A DNA stretch of 64,000 nucleotides from Callorhinus ursinus (GCF_003265705.1 NW_020312893.1:19003007-19067006), one strand, 5' to 3'. Positions 22,283 through 34,162 are shown, numbered from the stretch's first letter. Numbers and translations are program-made. The notes: generated by a model from the letters alone, not told the origin.

Positions 22283-22492
22283 TTTTTTTTTTTTTAAATT
22301 TTTTTTTTTTTTTTTGCAAGAGGGAGAGGGAAAAAGGGAGAGGGGGGACAAAAGGGGGGGGGGGGGTGGGAGGGGGAAAAGACAGCTTTCCCACGGAGCA
22401 GGGAGCCCGATGTGGGGCTCGATCCCAGGACCCTGGGATCACGAACTGAGCTGAAGGCAGACGCTTAACCAACTCAGGCACCCAGGCGCCCC
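22283..22492 (-). mobile_element. SINEC with homopolymer-rich body
   Basis: CCTGTTCTTTCT flanks both sides. The body has long T, A and G runs, possibly assembly-affected. Confidence 0.88.
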
Positions 22493-22729
22493 TGTAACCT
22501 GTTCTTTCTCCATGTCTAAGACCCATCATAAGAAAAAATATGGCCACTTTATTTTCCAGCATCCGGAGATGATAGAAACTGGAACTAGAAAAGCTGCAGC
22601 CATCCTTCACACTACCTTATATTAAATAAACTGTTCCTCTGAGGCAAAACACACAGGCAAATAAGAAGTAATAAAGAAAAAGGAGATTGGTGGAAGGAAA
22701 GGGGATGGTGTGGGAAGAAAGTACCTAAC

Positions 22730-22933
22730 TTTTTTTTTAAGATTTTATTTATATATTTGAGAGAGAGAGCATGAGTGGTGGGGGGAGAGTGGGTAGAGGG
22801 AGAGGGAGAAGCAGACTCCCCGCTGAGCAGGGCTCTGAGCAGGGAGCCCAAAGAGGGGCTCTATCCCAGGACCCTGAGATCATGACCTGAGCCAAAGGCA
22901 GATGCTTAACTGACTGAGCCATCCAGGTGCCCC
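22730..22933 (-). mobile_element. SINEC
   Basis: TACCTAACTTTTT / TACTTAACTTTTT flanks. The body has a short duplicated GAGCAGGG segment. Confidence 0.88.
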
Positions 22934-23343
22934 AAAAGTACTTAACTTTTTAAGGCAGAAAACCTTGCCAAGAGGTTAGTCCACATAGCAGGAGCGACAG
23001 AGAAGGGTTTTCTCTTCTCCAACAGAAAATCAGTGAAAGGGAGAAAACCTGGTCTGAGAGCACAAATGTCTTAATCAACCACCTGATTAAGGAAGATGGA
23101 GCCTGAATCCTTGAAGCAATGAGAAAATGAGCAAGGAAGTAAGGACCACTTGAAACCACTTGGTAGTAGGGTAAGAGCAGATAGAGCCCAAAGAAAGTGA
23201 ACAGTGTCATGAGGTAACAAAGAGAGATTCCTTAGCTCTGAGCACCCCAAGCCCTTCATATGACTCTCAACGAGTGTTGACAGGGTCCCCATGAAGGCCG
23301 TGTGTGTGACAGCGCTGCCTGAAAACAAATGGCCTCATCACCC

Positions 23344-23504
23344 CACTCTTATAGCCTTTGAGCTCATGATTCTCGCCCAGGCTCGAGCCTTCAATCTTCA
23401 TCAGTGAAACACGCATTACCCAAGCCCTTACCTGGCAGTCTGAGAAGCGGAAGAACAATGGTTTTTTCAGGAGTTCCAAGGTACTGCTCAACAATGCCAT
23501 TACA
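23344..23504 (+). pseudogene. A2M-like pseudoexon: AQARAF...[16 protein letters not shown]
   Basis: It aligns with A2M LTAFVLKTFAQARAYIFIDE and QRQKDNGCFRSSGSLLNNAI. An extra base after GCCTTC shifts the frame and creates a TGA. The last recognisable base is followed by GTGCTG. I found no later A2M-like exon downstream. Confidence 0.85.
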
Positions 23505-23599
23505 GTGCTGGCTTTTGTAGGCTGGTTCTGAACCCTCTGATCTCACTAATCCATGGAAATCTGTTCAAGGGGGAAGGCACATAAGAAGGTAGCACACAA

Positions 23600-23785
23600 G
23601 AGGGCAACCTGGGTGACTTTGTCGGTTAAGCATCTGCATTCAGCTCAGGTCATGACCCAGCTCAGCATCGGGCTCCCTGCTCGGCGGGGAGTCTGCTTCT
23701 CCCTGTCCCTCTGCCTACTGACTCCACCACTTGTGCTCTCTCTCTCTCTCTCTCTCTCTCAATTAAATAAATAAAATCTTTAAAG
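23600..23785 (+). mobile_element. SINEC
   Basis: Diverged head AGGGCAACCTGGGTGACTTT; CT-dinucleotide run before the AAATAAATAAAATC tail. It abuts an L1 fragment. Confidence 0.82.
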
Positions 23786-23789
23786 AAAG

Positions 23790-25030
23790 ATACGAAGTTA
23801 ACAAATAGAAATTGGTTGCATTTCTACACACTAATAACAAGCTATCAGAAAGAGAAAGTAAGAAGACAATCTCACTTACAACTGCATCAAAAAGAATAAA
23901 ATACCTAGGACTAAATTTAACCGAGGAGAAGAAAGAACTGCACACTGAAAACATTGATGAAAGACACTGAAGAGGACACAATAAATAGAAAGATATATTG
24001 TGCTTGTGGATTGGAAGAATTAGTATTGTTAAAATGTCTATACTATCCAAAGCAATCTACAGAATTCAGTGCAATCCCCATCAAAAGACCAATGGCAGTT
24101 TTCACAGAACCAAAACAAAGAATCCTCAAATTTGTAGTGAAGCATGAAAGACCCTGAATAGCCAAAGCAATGTGGAGAAAGAAGAACATGGCTGGAGGTA
24201 TCACACTATCTGATTTCAATTATATTACAAGCTAGAGTGATCAAAACAGTGTGGTACTGGCATGAAAACAGAGGACCAATGGAATAAAAGAGAGAGCCCA
24301 GAAATAAAACCATGCATAAATGCATGTCAATTAATCTACAACAAAGGAGGCAAGAACATACAATGGGGAAAAGAGAGTGTCTTCAATAAATGGTGTTGGG
24401 AAAACAAGATAGCGACATGCAAAAGAAGGAAACTGGATTACTATCTGACACCATACACAAGAATACATTGAAATGGATTAATCTGTTAAGCATCTGCCTT
24501 CAGCTTAGATCATGATCTCAGGGTCCTGGGATTGAGCCCTGCTTTGGGCTCCCTGCTCAGCAGGGAGTCTGCTTCTCCCTCTCCCTCTGCCCCTCCACCT
24601 GCTTGTGCTCTCTCTCTCTCTCTTTCTCAAATAAATAAATAAAATCTTTAAAAAAAAAAATGAAATGGATTAAAGACTTGAATATAATCCATGAAACCAT
24701 AAAACTCCTAGAAGAAAACATAGGCAGTATGCTCTTTGACATCAGTCTTCCTAATACATTTTTGAACCAGTATCCTCAGGCCAAGGCAACAAAAGCTAAA
24801 ATAAACAAATAAAATAATCATCAAACTAAAAAGCTTTGGCACAGGGGCGCCTGGGTGGCTCAGTTGGTTAAGCGACTGCCTTCGGCTCAGGTCATGATCC
24901 TGGAGTCCCGGGATCGAGTCCCGCATCGGGCTCCCTGCTCGGCGAGGAGCCTGCTTCTCCCTCTGACCCTCCCCCGTCTCATGTGCTCTCAATCTCTCAT
25001 TCTCGCTCTCTCAAATAAATAAATAAATCT
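23790..25030 (+). mobile_element. L1 ORF2 fragment with two SINEs
   Basis: Sequence such as GGTGTTGGGAAAACAAGATA and AGTGTGGTACTGGCATGA is L1 ORF2 C-terminal. SINEs interrupt it at about 24483 and 24844. The fragment begins directly after the SINE ending near 23785. Confidence 0.82.
24483..24659 (+). mobile_element. SINEC, 5'-truncated
   Basis: TGAAATGGATTA on both sides (L1 sequence); starts at CTGTTAAGCATCTGCC. Confidence 0.9.
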
Positions 25031-25044
25031 TTAAAAAAAAAAAA
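24844..25044 (+). mobile_element. SINEC
   Basis: Young copy (CAGTTGGTTAAGCGACTGCC subtype). Confidence 0.9.
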
Positions 25045-26242
25045 CAAAACTGAAGCTACAGAGATCAGGTGAGACTGATTTATCAAGCATCTTCATAGAA
25101 GTCTGCATTTTATCCTACAATAGGGAGCCAATGGGATCTCTTAAAAACAGGTTAGTGGCTGGAGAGGTTTTAGTTTAGGATGGTAACAAGTGATAGAAAG
25201 GGGCTAGGTGGCAAGGAGATTATTACAATAGTACTTACTTCTCATGAAAAATGTGCCTGGAAAATAGGCTGTGAGTATATTCTACTTCTTAAAACTGTAT
25301 TCCTTAATTTTTACAGTTTAGGGAAAGCCAGAATGCTGTGCACCAATATGACAAGTTCTAGACCGAAATAAAAGTCTACAAAAAAAATTTAAGACATGGG
25401 GCCAACTGTAGATGGGTTCAGCTGCCTATGCAGTTTTTTTCCTGCACTCATTAAAAGCCGTAACTGTCACTACGTGGCAAATCAAGATCAACAATTAATG
25501 TGTTCCCACAGTAATTATGCATCTGGGTTAGAGGATGAGGAATGGGGGCTACTAAAACAAAGTTAGACTCAAACCAACAAGATTTTAAAGGACAAACCCT
25601 CTAAGAGACACAGATAGCATCTGTAAGTTTCACGCCGAAGACCCTCAGCATTCCGGTAAAAGACCATCTTGGATGTTCTGCAATTTTTTTTTTCTTTAAT
25701 GTGCTCCCGCTTCACTTTGTCCCTCTTCGGGTGGCTGAGCAGAAGCGCTGTGATGTCCTTTTCATCTACAATAAGGACAAGTAGCCACAGGGTGGCAGCA
25801 AAGTTTAAAAAGTGAGTACTGCTTCTTTATTAATTACCCAAAAAAACCATGTAAAAATAAAAAGTTAGGCATAAGGAAGAAAGAAAAAGAGTATGGAAAC
25901 TTAAGAAGATACCAAACTAAGGTATCTAGAACAAATGGTCCTTGTCTGCGGGCAGAATTACATTCACAATGCACGATAGAGCTGGCTGATGGGGTGGGGG
26001 CAGTTCTTAGAATCAGTGTATCCTACCAGAAAGATTACATTTCTTTGTTTTCTGTAAGTGAAATGTGACTTTAAGCCTTAGTCCCATTGGACGACAAGAA
26101 ATTTAGCTCAGATATCCTGGAGAACTAATGCAGGATGAAGGTGTTGTGTCCTCCTGGACTGTGGTCACCTGACTACAGCCTACATGATTGACTGTCCTAG
26201 ATCCTCTACTCGGGAGCCTCCCTGTCCTTCATAGGGATCGGA
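25045..26242. other. Intergenic, unique-looking
   Basis: No repeat or exon recognised. A CTCF-like word lies at 25785-25798. Confidence 0.45.
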
Positions 26243-26362
26243 CTCTTTGACAAAGATTTGTAATGTCTTTCTCTGTTTTTGGTGTTAGGGTAATGCTGGC
26301 CTCATAGAATGGGTTAGGAAGTGTTCCTTCTGTTTCTATTTCCTGGAAGAGAGTGTAGAGAG

Positions 26363-26529
26363 GGCGCCTGTGTGGCTCAGATGGTTAAGCGTCTGCCTTT
26401 GGCTCAGGTCATGATCCCAGGGTCCTGGGATCGAGTCCCGCATCGGGCTCCCTCCTCCTTGGGAGCCTGCTTCTCTCTCTCTCTCTGTCTCTCATGAATA
26501 AATAAATAAATTCTTTTAAAAAAAAAGAG
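26363..26529 (+). mobile_element. SINEC, shortened body
   Basis: AGAGTGTAGAG flanks; inserted in a minus-strand L1. Confidence 0.88.
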
Positions 26530-26750
26530 AGAGAGAGTGTAGAGAATTATACAAATGCTGGGTAGGATTCACCAGTGAAACCATTTGGTCCTCGTGCTTT
26601 CTGTTTTGGAAGGTTATTAATTTCTGGTTCAAATTCTTTAATAGATATGGACCTATACAGATGATCAATCTCTTCATATGAGAGTTTTGATAGATTGTAT
26701 CTTTCAAAGAATTGGTCCATTTCATGTAAGTTATTAAATTTATGGGCATG

Positions 26751-26818
26751 TCAAACACTAATGAGGTATTGTATGGTGACTAACATAACATAATAAAATT
26801 TAAAAATAAAAAATAAAT
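26751..26818 (+). mobile_element. 68-bp truncated L1 3'-end insertion
   Basis: A short 3' L1 end (GGTGACTAACATAACATAAT then an A-rich tail) is flanked by identical 15-bp copies of AAATTTATGGGCATG at 26736-26750 and 26819-26833. It sits in an older L1 of opposite strand. Confidence 0.88.
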
Positions 26819-27399
26819 AAATTTATGGGCATGAAGTTGTTCATAGTATTCCTTTAATTATCCTTCTAGTTCCCGTAGAATAGGTTGTAATGTTGCCTCT
26901 TTCATTTCTGATATTAGTAATTTGTGGCTACTTTTTCTTTCTTGATTAACCTGGTTGGAAGTTTATCAATTTTATTGATCTTTTGATTTTTTTTCTATTG
27001 ATTTCTTGTTTTTAATTTCATTTATTTCTGCTCTAATTTTTATCGTTTCCTTTCTTCTACTTACTTTGGATTTAATTTGCTTTTCTTTTTCAAGTTTCCA
27101 CCGTGGAAGCATACATTATTGATTTTAGATGTTTCTTTTTTTCTAACACACGCATTCGGTGCTACAAAATTCCCTCTAAGTACTTCAAGGACAGAAAAGG
27201 CCTGGGGAGTTAGCACTGTGTCTGTGACTCTGAGGGTTTTGTACCATATACTGAAATTATGTATATGGGATTACGAACCATTCTAAAAGATAACGAGATT
27301 TAGCACTTTATTCTACCACACTTCTCCTTTTTCTCCTGCCTTACTGAAAGTTTAATTTCCTATAATCCGATGTCACCTGTTATTAAGAATATGATGTGG

Positions 27400-27543
27400 G
27401 AGCGGGCACCTGGGTGGCTCAGTTGGTTAAGCGACTGCCTTCGGCTCAGGTCATGATCCTGGAGTCCCGGGATCGAGTCCCGCCATCGGGCTCCCTGCTC
27501 AGTGGGAAGTCTGCTTCTCCCTCTGACCCTCTTCCCTCTCATG

Positions 27544-27574
<31 letters not shown>

Positions 27575-27611
27575 AAATAAAATCTTTTAAATAAATAAAT
27601 AAATAAATGAA
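27400..27611 (+). mobile_element. SINEC
   Basis: AAGAATATGATGTG on both sides (27384 and 27612). Confidence 0.92.
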
Positions 27612-28203
27612 AAGAATATGATGTGTCTCTGTTTTACCCTCCTTTGTTCTTTTTTCATTATGGAATCTTCTACTCCTGAAATTTCCAGTTTCCTTGCTAC
27701 TGAATGCTGTCATTCTCCTTTCTTATTCACTCACTATCATTTTCAGGCTAGTGTTCAGAACTAGCAGTAACCTGAATACAATGTACAGGCAGCCTTGCTG
27801 ATCAAATGATCCTAGATCTCTATCTTGAAAATGTACAGTGACAAAGGGAATGCCTGGCCACAAATAAACTATTCATATCTGAGTAAGGTAAAAATAATGC
27901 ATGAATATTTCTAGAATCAAGGTAATAACAAAATATTACCTTGGCTCAAGGTAATTTTAAAAAAATAAGAAAATCAAGGTAATAAGAAAAAGAAAAAATC
28001 ACTAAGAAACTAGTGATTGAAAATATTCTATGCTTGATTGGCCACCAAAAACAAATAAGCCCTGAAGCGGTATCTTTAATTCAGTATCCTCTAAAATGAC
28101 ATTGGGCCAAGTGCTTTAGCAACAATCGTTATCACTGCCATCATTGGCTTTGACCGCAAGAGGGTTTAATTGCCCACAACGTAATGAGATGATTGCACAT
28201 CAT
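27612..28203. other. Intergenic, nothing recognised
   Basis: AT-rich; repeated TCAAGGTAATAA words at 27915-27985 suggest a small local duplication. Confidence 0.45.
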
Positions 28204-28382
28204 TTTTATTTTTTAAAGTATTTATTTATTTGAGAGAGAGAATGAGATAGAGAGAGAGAGCACGAGAGGGGGGAGGGTCAGAGGGAGAAGCAGACTCCCC
28301 GCCGAGCAGGGAGCCGGATGCGGGACTCGATCCCGGGACTCCAGGATCATGACCTGAGCTGACGGCAGTCGCTTAACCAACT
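28204..28382 (-). mobile_element. SINEC lacking its head
   Basis: Stops at CGCTTAACCAACTG. The last 20 or so bases of a normal copy are missing. Confidence 0.85.
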
Positions 28383-28718
28383 GTGGGATAGGAAAGACTT
28401 GCTTCAATGTTTAAAAATAAAAACATAATATTATACATGTGCAGAGATCAAATAAGACCCCTTTGTCAGCCCTCTATTTCTGTGTACACAAACTGATACC
28501 TGAAAAGTTCAGTCCGATCTAAATCCAAATGTCAATCTTAGAACCAACTCAAAAATTTCACCTGCCTTTCTCTTAGATCTGATCCTTGTTTCCACAGACC
28601 AGCTGCGTAGAGGTGAGGCAGCCCTCCAGCCTCGGGACATAGGGGACTGGAAGAAAAGGGCAAAGTCCCTCTCGTTGGTACTGATGTTATCGGGCCATCA
28701 TTCTGTGTAGAAGATGCC

Positions 28719-29117
28719 TGTAATGGTTATTCGATGTGTCAGGCTGGCTAGACAACAGTCCCCAGTTACTTAATCAAAACACTAATCTAGATGTTGCTAT
28801 GATTTTAGAGAGGTAATTAAAGTCTATAACCAATTGACTTTAAGTAAGAGAGATTATCATAGTTAATCTTGGTGGGCTTGATTCAATCAGTTCAAATGCC
28901 TTAAGAGCAGAGTTGTCGCTTTTCTGATGAAGAAACTGCCCCCGTGGACAGCGACTTCAGCCCTGATGGGGAGTTCTAGCCTCCCTTTCCCGACCGACGG
29001 CCCGATGGATTTTGGACTTGTGAAGTCAGCTTAACGATTGCACAAACCAATTCCTTACAATAGATCTCTTAATGTGTATCTCCTACTGGTTCTGTTTCTC
29101 TTGTTGAACCAGATACA
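28719..29117 (+). repeat. MLT2-like (ERVL) LTR
   Basis: It starts TGTAATGGTTATTCGATGTG, contains GGGCTTGATTCAATCAGTT and GATTTTGGACTTGTG, and ends TCTGTTTCTCTTGTTGAACC. These are landmarks of MLT2 LTRs. Confidence 0.75.
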
Positions 29118-30828
29118 ATACTGAGATACTAGTTATCTTTCGTGGGGCACTTCCTGCATTTTAGCAGATCCTGCATGCAAAGAGATACACCCTTGAGGAA
29201 TTTCTGTCCTGCACCATTCCCTGACACTGGTGATATGCTCTCTAGAAGGCCTCTTACAACCTCTTACGGCTTTACCTTAACTTTCAATTTATGGTGAAAC
29301 GTTCCACAGGACTTCTTCCTTCTGGGGTCCCTTTGCCTGGCAGGATGTCCTCTTGGATAAAGCCCTTTGTAGGTAACCAAATCCCATTACCTTCTTCCGC
29401 TTCCTCTGGGCTCAGGGGAGCTCATATACGCACTCAACAAACAGCAAAACTGCAGCTTGCATCCCCTGCAGCTCTTCCTCCTTACCTCAACTTTAGGGGC
29501 AATTTCTGTAAGTTTTTCTACAAGCATCAGACCCTCTCTAAGTAGCATTCAGATAAAAGTTTCTATGCTAGGGAACTTGGGGTCAAGTTCTTCCAAGCAC
29601 TTTCTTTTCCTTTTTTTTTTTTTTTTAAAGATTTGATTTATTGATTTGTCAGAGAGAGAGAGAACACGAGTAGGGGGAGGGGCAGAGGGAGAAGCAGGCT
29701 CCCCGCTGAGCAGGAAGCCCGATGGGGGACTTGATTCCAGGACCCTGGGATCATCATGACCCAGGCCGAAGGCAGATGCTTAACGACTGAGCCACCCAGG
29801 TGCCCCTTCCAAGCACTCTCTTGTTCTCCAGGTGGCCCCAAATCTACAAGTTTCCGTGGCTGAGCAACACAGAACCGGGGAGTTAGACTCTGTTCCCACC
29901 TCCAGGAAGCAGCACCCACTCTGTCCCAAGCACCCTCTAGTTTTTCCTCTCACTTGGCTTGGGGATGGAAGGGAAAATACCCTAGCCATGTCTTCATCTA
30001 CAAATTCCTGCAAAGAACTTGCCCGAATAAGCTGTTAGTCATTGTCCCTAAACCAGTTTGGAAAATCCTATGGGGTGTGTCTAAGGACTCTCTTTAGAAT
30101 ATAGGAGTTTTTGTCACCTACTATTCTCAGCGTTAGCTTTCAGCCAGAATTTCAAGACCACAAAATGAGGTCTTTCTCTAATATCCTATGACTCTTATCA
30201 CTGAGTAAGCATTTGCACTCTCACGAAAAGCTGTTATTCATAGGTAGACTTCTCTCCAGAATTTTTTATCTTTAGAGAGCATCCCAGGCTGTTCTAGACT
30301 CTCAACAATGTTTTCCACTTGTGGCTATTTCTGAGTCTAGGGATATGTGATGAGTTCATGAGTCAGTGAATATCCCGCTGTACAATGGTTCTTAATGCCT
30401 CCTGGATGAGCCTGCAAACGTGGAATCATTGCACTCTGCCATGGTTCACGGGCAGATGCACCAATTTTCCACGCTTCTTGTCACAACAGTCCCGATTCCA
30501 GTTAGTTCCTGATGCTTCCATAATTCTGCATTTCACTAGAAGTCAATTGTCTTATAGCTCTTCCTTAACTAATTTGCTCTTAGAATGGAGAATGAAAGAT
30601 TTCAAATGATATAAAACCCAGAACTTATTTAAAAAATATAAATTGGATATATAAAACCCCAAATTTCTAGCTAGGAAAAAATCCCGTCATATACAAGAGA
30701 AAAATGACAAACTAAGACAAAATATTTTCAACTTTTATCACATGCAAAAGACTAATTTATTTAGTATATAAGGAACTTTTTTTCTTACCAATTATTGAGG
30801 AAAAGATCATTCATCCAAAGTTTTTGTA
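29118..30828. other. Sequence after the MLT2-like LTR
   Basis: It may contain ERVL internal sequence because it follows directly on the LTR, but I recognise no retroviral motif. An 84-codon frame at 29291 has no known match. Confidence 0.35.
29607..29806 (-). mobile_element. SINEC
   Basis: TTCCAAGCACTTTCTT / TTCCAAGCACTCTCTT flanks. Confidence 0.9.
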
Positions 30829-30990
30829 AGGACTATTTATTTATTTGAGAGCACATGAGCGGGTGAAGGAGGAGAGGGAGGGAGAAGCAGACTCCCCACT
30901 GAGCAGGGAGCCCCATGCCTACCAATCCCAGGACCCCAGGACCCTGAGCCAAAGGCAGACACTTAACCAACTGAGCCACCCAGGCGCCCC
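30829..30990 (-). mobile_element. SINEC, short and diverged
   Basis: Ends CCACCCAGGCGCCCC; TCATC(C/T)AA flanks. Confidence 0.85.
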
Positions 30991-30994
30991 TCAT

Positions 30995-31680
30995 CTAATT
31001 TTTTTTTAAAGAATAAAGCCTATGAACTGTCAGTCCACAGAAAAGGAAATACAAATGGCCCTTAAGCACGTGAAAAGATGCTCTCTATAGTTCTTAATAA
31101 GAGAAATACAAATTAAAACCACAATGGGAAAATACCGTTTACATCTCTATCTAATCAGCAAAGATCAAAACGTTTGACATGAAACTGCTTTGGTGAAGAA
31201 ACTCTCATACACTGTGGGTGGGAAGACAAACCTGCAGATTTACACCGAGCAATCTGGCACGTCTACAAACACTCCAAAAGCACAAAATTATGCCTACATG
31301 AAATACAGTCATTGCAGCATTGTTTGCAAAGGCAAAAAAGAGGAGATGACCTAAACTTCCATTAACAGAAGACTAGCTAAGAGGCGCCTGGGGGCTCAGT
31401 CGGTTAAGTGTCTGCCTTCGGCTCAGGTCATGATACCCGGATCCTGGGATCGAGTCCCACATTGGGCTCCCTGCTCAGTGGGAAGCCTGCTTCTCCCTCT
31501 GCCTGCCGCTCCCACTGCTTGTGCACTCTTGCTCTCTCAAAGAAATAAAATCTTAAAAGAAAAAAAAATAGAAGACTAGCTAAATAAATTGTTATATCCA
31601 TAAGATAGAATTCTATCCAACCATTAAAAAGAAAAAAGCAGTTCTTATGAGTATAAACATAAAAAGACGCAAGATATATT
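30995..31680 (+). mobile_element. Old L1 ORF2/3' fragment
   Basis: The text fits the end of L1 ORF2 (AAACCACAATGGGAAAATAC; CTGTGGGTGGGAAGACAAAC). A SINE (31381-31570) interrupts it, flanked by AGAAGACTAGCTAA. Confidence 0.7.
31381..31570 (+). mobile_element. SINEC in an L1
   Basis: AGAAGACTAGCTAA on both sides. Confidence 0.92.
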
Positions 31681-31699
31681 GTTAATGGGGGGGGGAGTA

Positions 31700-33800
31700 A
31701 AGTTCAGAACAGCACGTATACTATATGCTACAATTCGAGGGGGGGGGTGTGCCTGTGCGTGTGCGCATGCTCACATAAGTAAATGCTGTGTATGAAAAGA
31801 TTCTATCTGGAAAGGAACACGAAAAGGAATCAAACTGAGTGAGTCGGCAATCAGAGGTGGGAACAGACCATTTTCACAGATACATCCCTTTGTCGCTTTT
31901 GCATTTTAAACTGCGAACATACACAACTGCAAAACACAGTAAGTAAGAATTTCAAAGAAGGAACCCATAAAGAGAATCCCAGACTTGACAAGAGTTTTGA
32001 AGGGACTAAACAAGTGGTTGTCATAGAGAGCAAGAGATTGGCTATTTTAGATGAAATGATCTTATAGGATGGGTAAACCTAGGCTCAGAGAAGTTAAGCA
32101 TTTTGCCTAAAGTCACACAGTAACTATTAAAAAAAAAATTTGAATATAGGTTTGTCTTTTAACTGCAGCATCGGTGTTCTTCCCGGTACGTTCCCACAGC
32201 TCTCAAGTAAGGACAAGGTATGCGTCTAAAAATACATATATAACATACGGCCATACAAAGAGCCAGTGTAACTAATAGGTTTCAGGGAAGGGTTTGAGCA
32301 TTATATACCCATCACGGTGAGCAACAATTAGATGTTACCAGTCATGCAGGGCCTTGCAGTAAGGAATACTTAAGCAAAAAACAGAAAGAACTAAGGGGAA
32401 AACAAAAACTAAACCAAAAACAAACAAAAAAACCTTCTCCTAGTTCTTACCAGCACTCTACAGAGCACATTCCAGCCCGGCCTGTGGAGAGAGAACATGC
32501 ACATCAGAGCTGGTCTGGGGCCACACTGGTAAGACCAGCACCAGCCACAACAGCCCTTTTAGCCAAGAGAGGCCACCACCTCAGTCTTGGCATCTGTCAC
32601 AAATCTGGAGTGAGGTCACTAACTCTATAGCCATGTGACCAAAGATGAAGCCTTTTGGAAATCAGGGAGGACCTGTTCTTAGGGGCAAAAGAAGAAAATG
32701 CAACTTTTGAGAGTAGATTTTTGAAGGGTGGAATGGAGGAGGGAGGGAGAAAGGAGAAGGTACATTAATTAAGTAATCCAAAGCAGCCTGAAGCAATAGG
32801 ACTACCGTCCAAATTTGCATTCCCACAGGAGCCAAACCACACTAATCCCCCAGCTGGGACGAGCTCTGCAGAAGGCCAGAGTCCAAGAGAACAAAAGCAC
32901 CGTCGAGCCTGAATAACTCCTCACTCCTCACTGACATTCTAGCTTGACGATTTTGTTGGAGGGTAAAGATCGGTTTCTTTTTGTCTATTATTATTGTTGT
33001 TCGGGCAAAAGATGAAAACATTCTCATTTTAAAAGGCCCGTTCCACAGAAAGAAAGAAAAGGTGAGGTGATGTATTTAATCCCTTCAATACTGATGGATA
33101 TTTGAATCGTTTCTAACTTTCCCCATTGTAGAAGTGTACTAACGTTCTTTGTACATAAATCTTGGCGCAGGTGTGCAGACATTCCTTTAGCATCCGTTGC
33201 TGGCATTACCAGCGTACTGACCAGACCAAGAGGGGGAGAGCCATCCGGTAGGAGGCACCATCAGTGTCCGGTCTGAGTCGGCAGGAAATGCTCACGCCCA
33301 TCCTGGGTACCTGTGCCCACTCTTGTCCCGGTCCTGATCGGCCACCCTCTGGCTGTTCCTGCGGGCAACCCCTCCCCCCGCTGTGCTCACCGAACTCCCT
33401 GTCGCACTGAGAACACGTTACCTGACAGTATTCACCTGTGTGCAGAACGTTCCCACACTTCTTTATCTTAAACTGCCCACAACTGTTTTTAGCCAATGAT
33501 GTCCTCACAAAATGAGGCTGCTGCAGGTCCTGCAGCGTTGGCAGGAGAGAGGAGGTGATGAGGAAAGGACAGCCTGCATTTTACAACAATAAAAAACAAG
33601 GGCTCCTCGGAGGCACATGCCATCTTCCCCCCACCCCGCCCCCCATCCGTAGTCTATTCCTTCTTGCCACTATCATCCTCAGACCCGTTCCCTCCCTCAC
33701 AGTGATCCGGGATTTTGGCCCAGAATTCAGTCATCGCTAAGTTAGACCTAACTATACTCAAAACAGCAAAAATGAATTAATTATTAAAATGTAAAACAAG
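31700..33800. other. Intergenic; GC-richer part at 33.2-33.7 kb
   Basis: A 100-codon minus-strand frame (33508-33206) has several cysteines but matches nothing I know. A MIR fragment lies at 32055. Confidence 0.4.
32055..32130 (+). repeat. MIR fragment
   Basis: CTAGGCTCAGAGAAGTTAAG then GCCTAAAGTCACACAGTAAC is a MIR core. Confidence 0.65.
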
Positions 33801-33940
33801 GGGTGCCTGTCTGGCTCAGAAGAGCTGTGACTCTTGATCTCAGGGTCGTGAGTTCCAGCCTTATGTCGGGTGCAGAGCTTACTTAAATGAATAAATACAA
33901 TACTTAAATAAAAACTTTAAAAAATAAAATGTAAAATAGT
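33801..33940 (+). mobile_element. SINEC, older subtype
   Basis: GGGGTGCCTGTCTGGCTCAG head, body CTCTTGATCTCAGGGTCGTG; AAAATGTAAAA flanks. Confidence 0.85.
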
Positions 33941-34039
33941 AATATAAATTTATTAGGAAAAAATTTGGAAAATGTATGCATAATCCTAGGTAGGGGATTC
34001 AAAGTAGAAAACCAGAATCCACAACTTGCAGCGGGGTGG

Positions 34040-34125
34040 GGGAATGAGAGATTCGACTTTATTAAAACTTAAAATGCATGAATAGAAAAAAAATCTCCAC
34101 GACATTAAAACACACACACACAAAC

Positions 34126-34162
<37 letters not shown>

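Larger units (their letters stand above)
14054..23504 (+). pseudogene. Decayed alpha-2-macroglobulin family paralog
   Basis: At least ten exon relics of an A2M/PZP-like gene lie here in the correct order and on the same strand as A2M: 14054-14197, 14303-14349, about 14652-14836, 16644-16759, 17210-17316, 17915-18123, 20048-20152, 20637-20757, 21542-21709, 21952-22028 and about 23344-23504. They match human A2M from the N-terminal MG domains through the bait-region edge and the thioester domain. Introns remain, so this is a duplicated gene and not a processed copy. Damage includes TAA and TAG codons at 14657 and 14675, a TAG at 20672, several frameshifts, a deletion in the exon ending 18123, and a donor changed to AT at 20153. 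The thioester motif GCGEQN survives. Not found: the first exons, those between 14.84 and 16.64 kb, one between 20.76 and 21.54 kb, and all after 23.5 kb. Whether it descends from A2M, PZP or an ovostatin-like gene cannot be settled by eye. Confidence 0.93.
26243..27135 (-). mobile_element. L1 ORF2 fragment, minus strand
   Basis: GGTAATGCTGGCCTCATAGA followed by ATGGGTTAGG is the reverse complement of a well-known L1 ORF2 segment. It carries a SINE (26363-26529) and a nested 68-bp insertion at 26751-26818. Confidence 0.78.

Noticed and set aside
22254..22610. Open frames with Phe/Lys/Gly runs
   Set aside because: Produced by homopolymers in a SINE.
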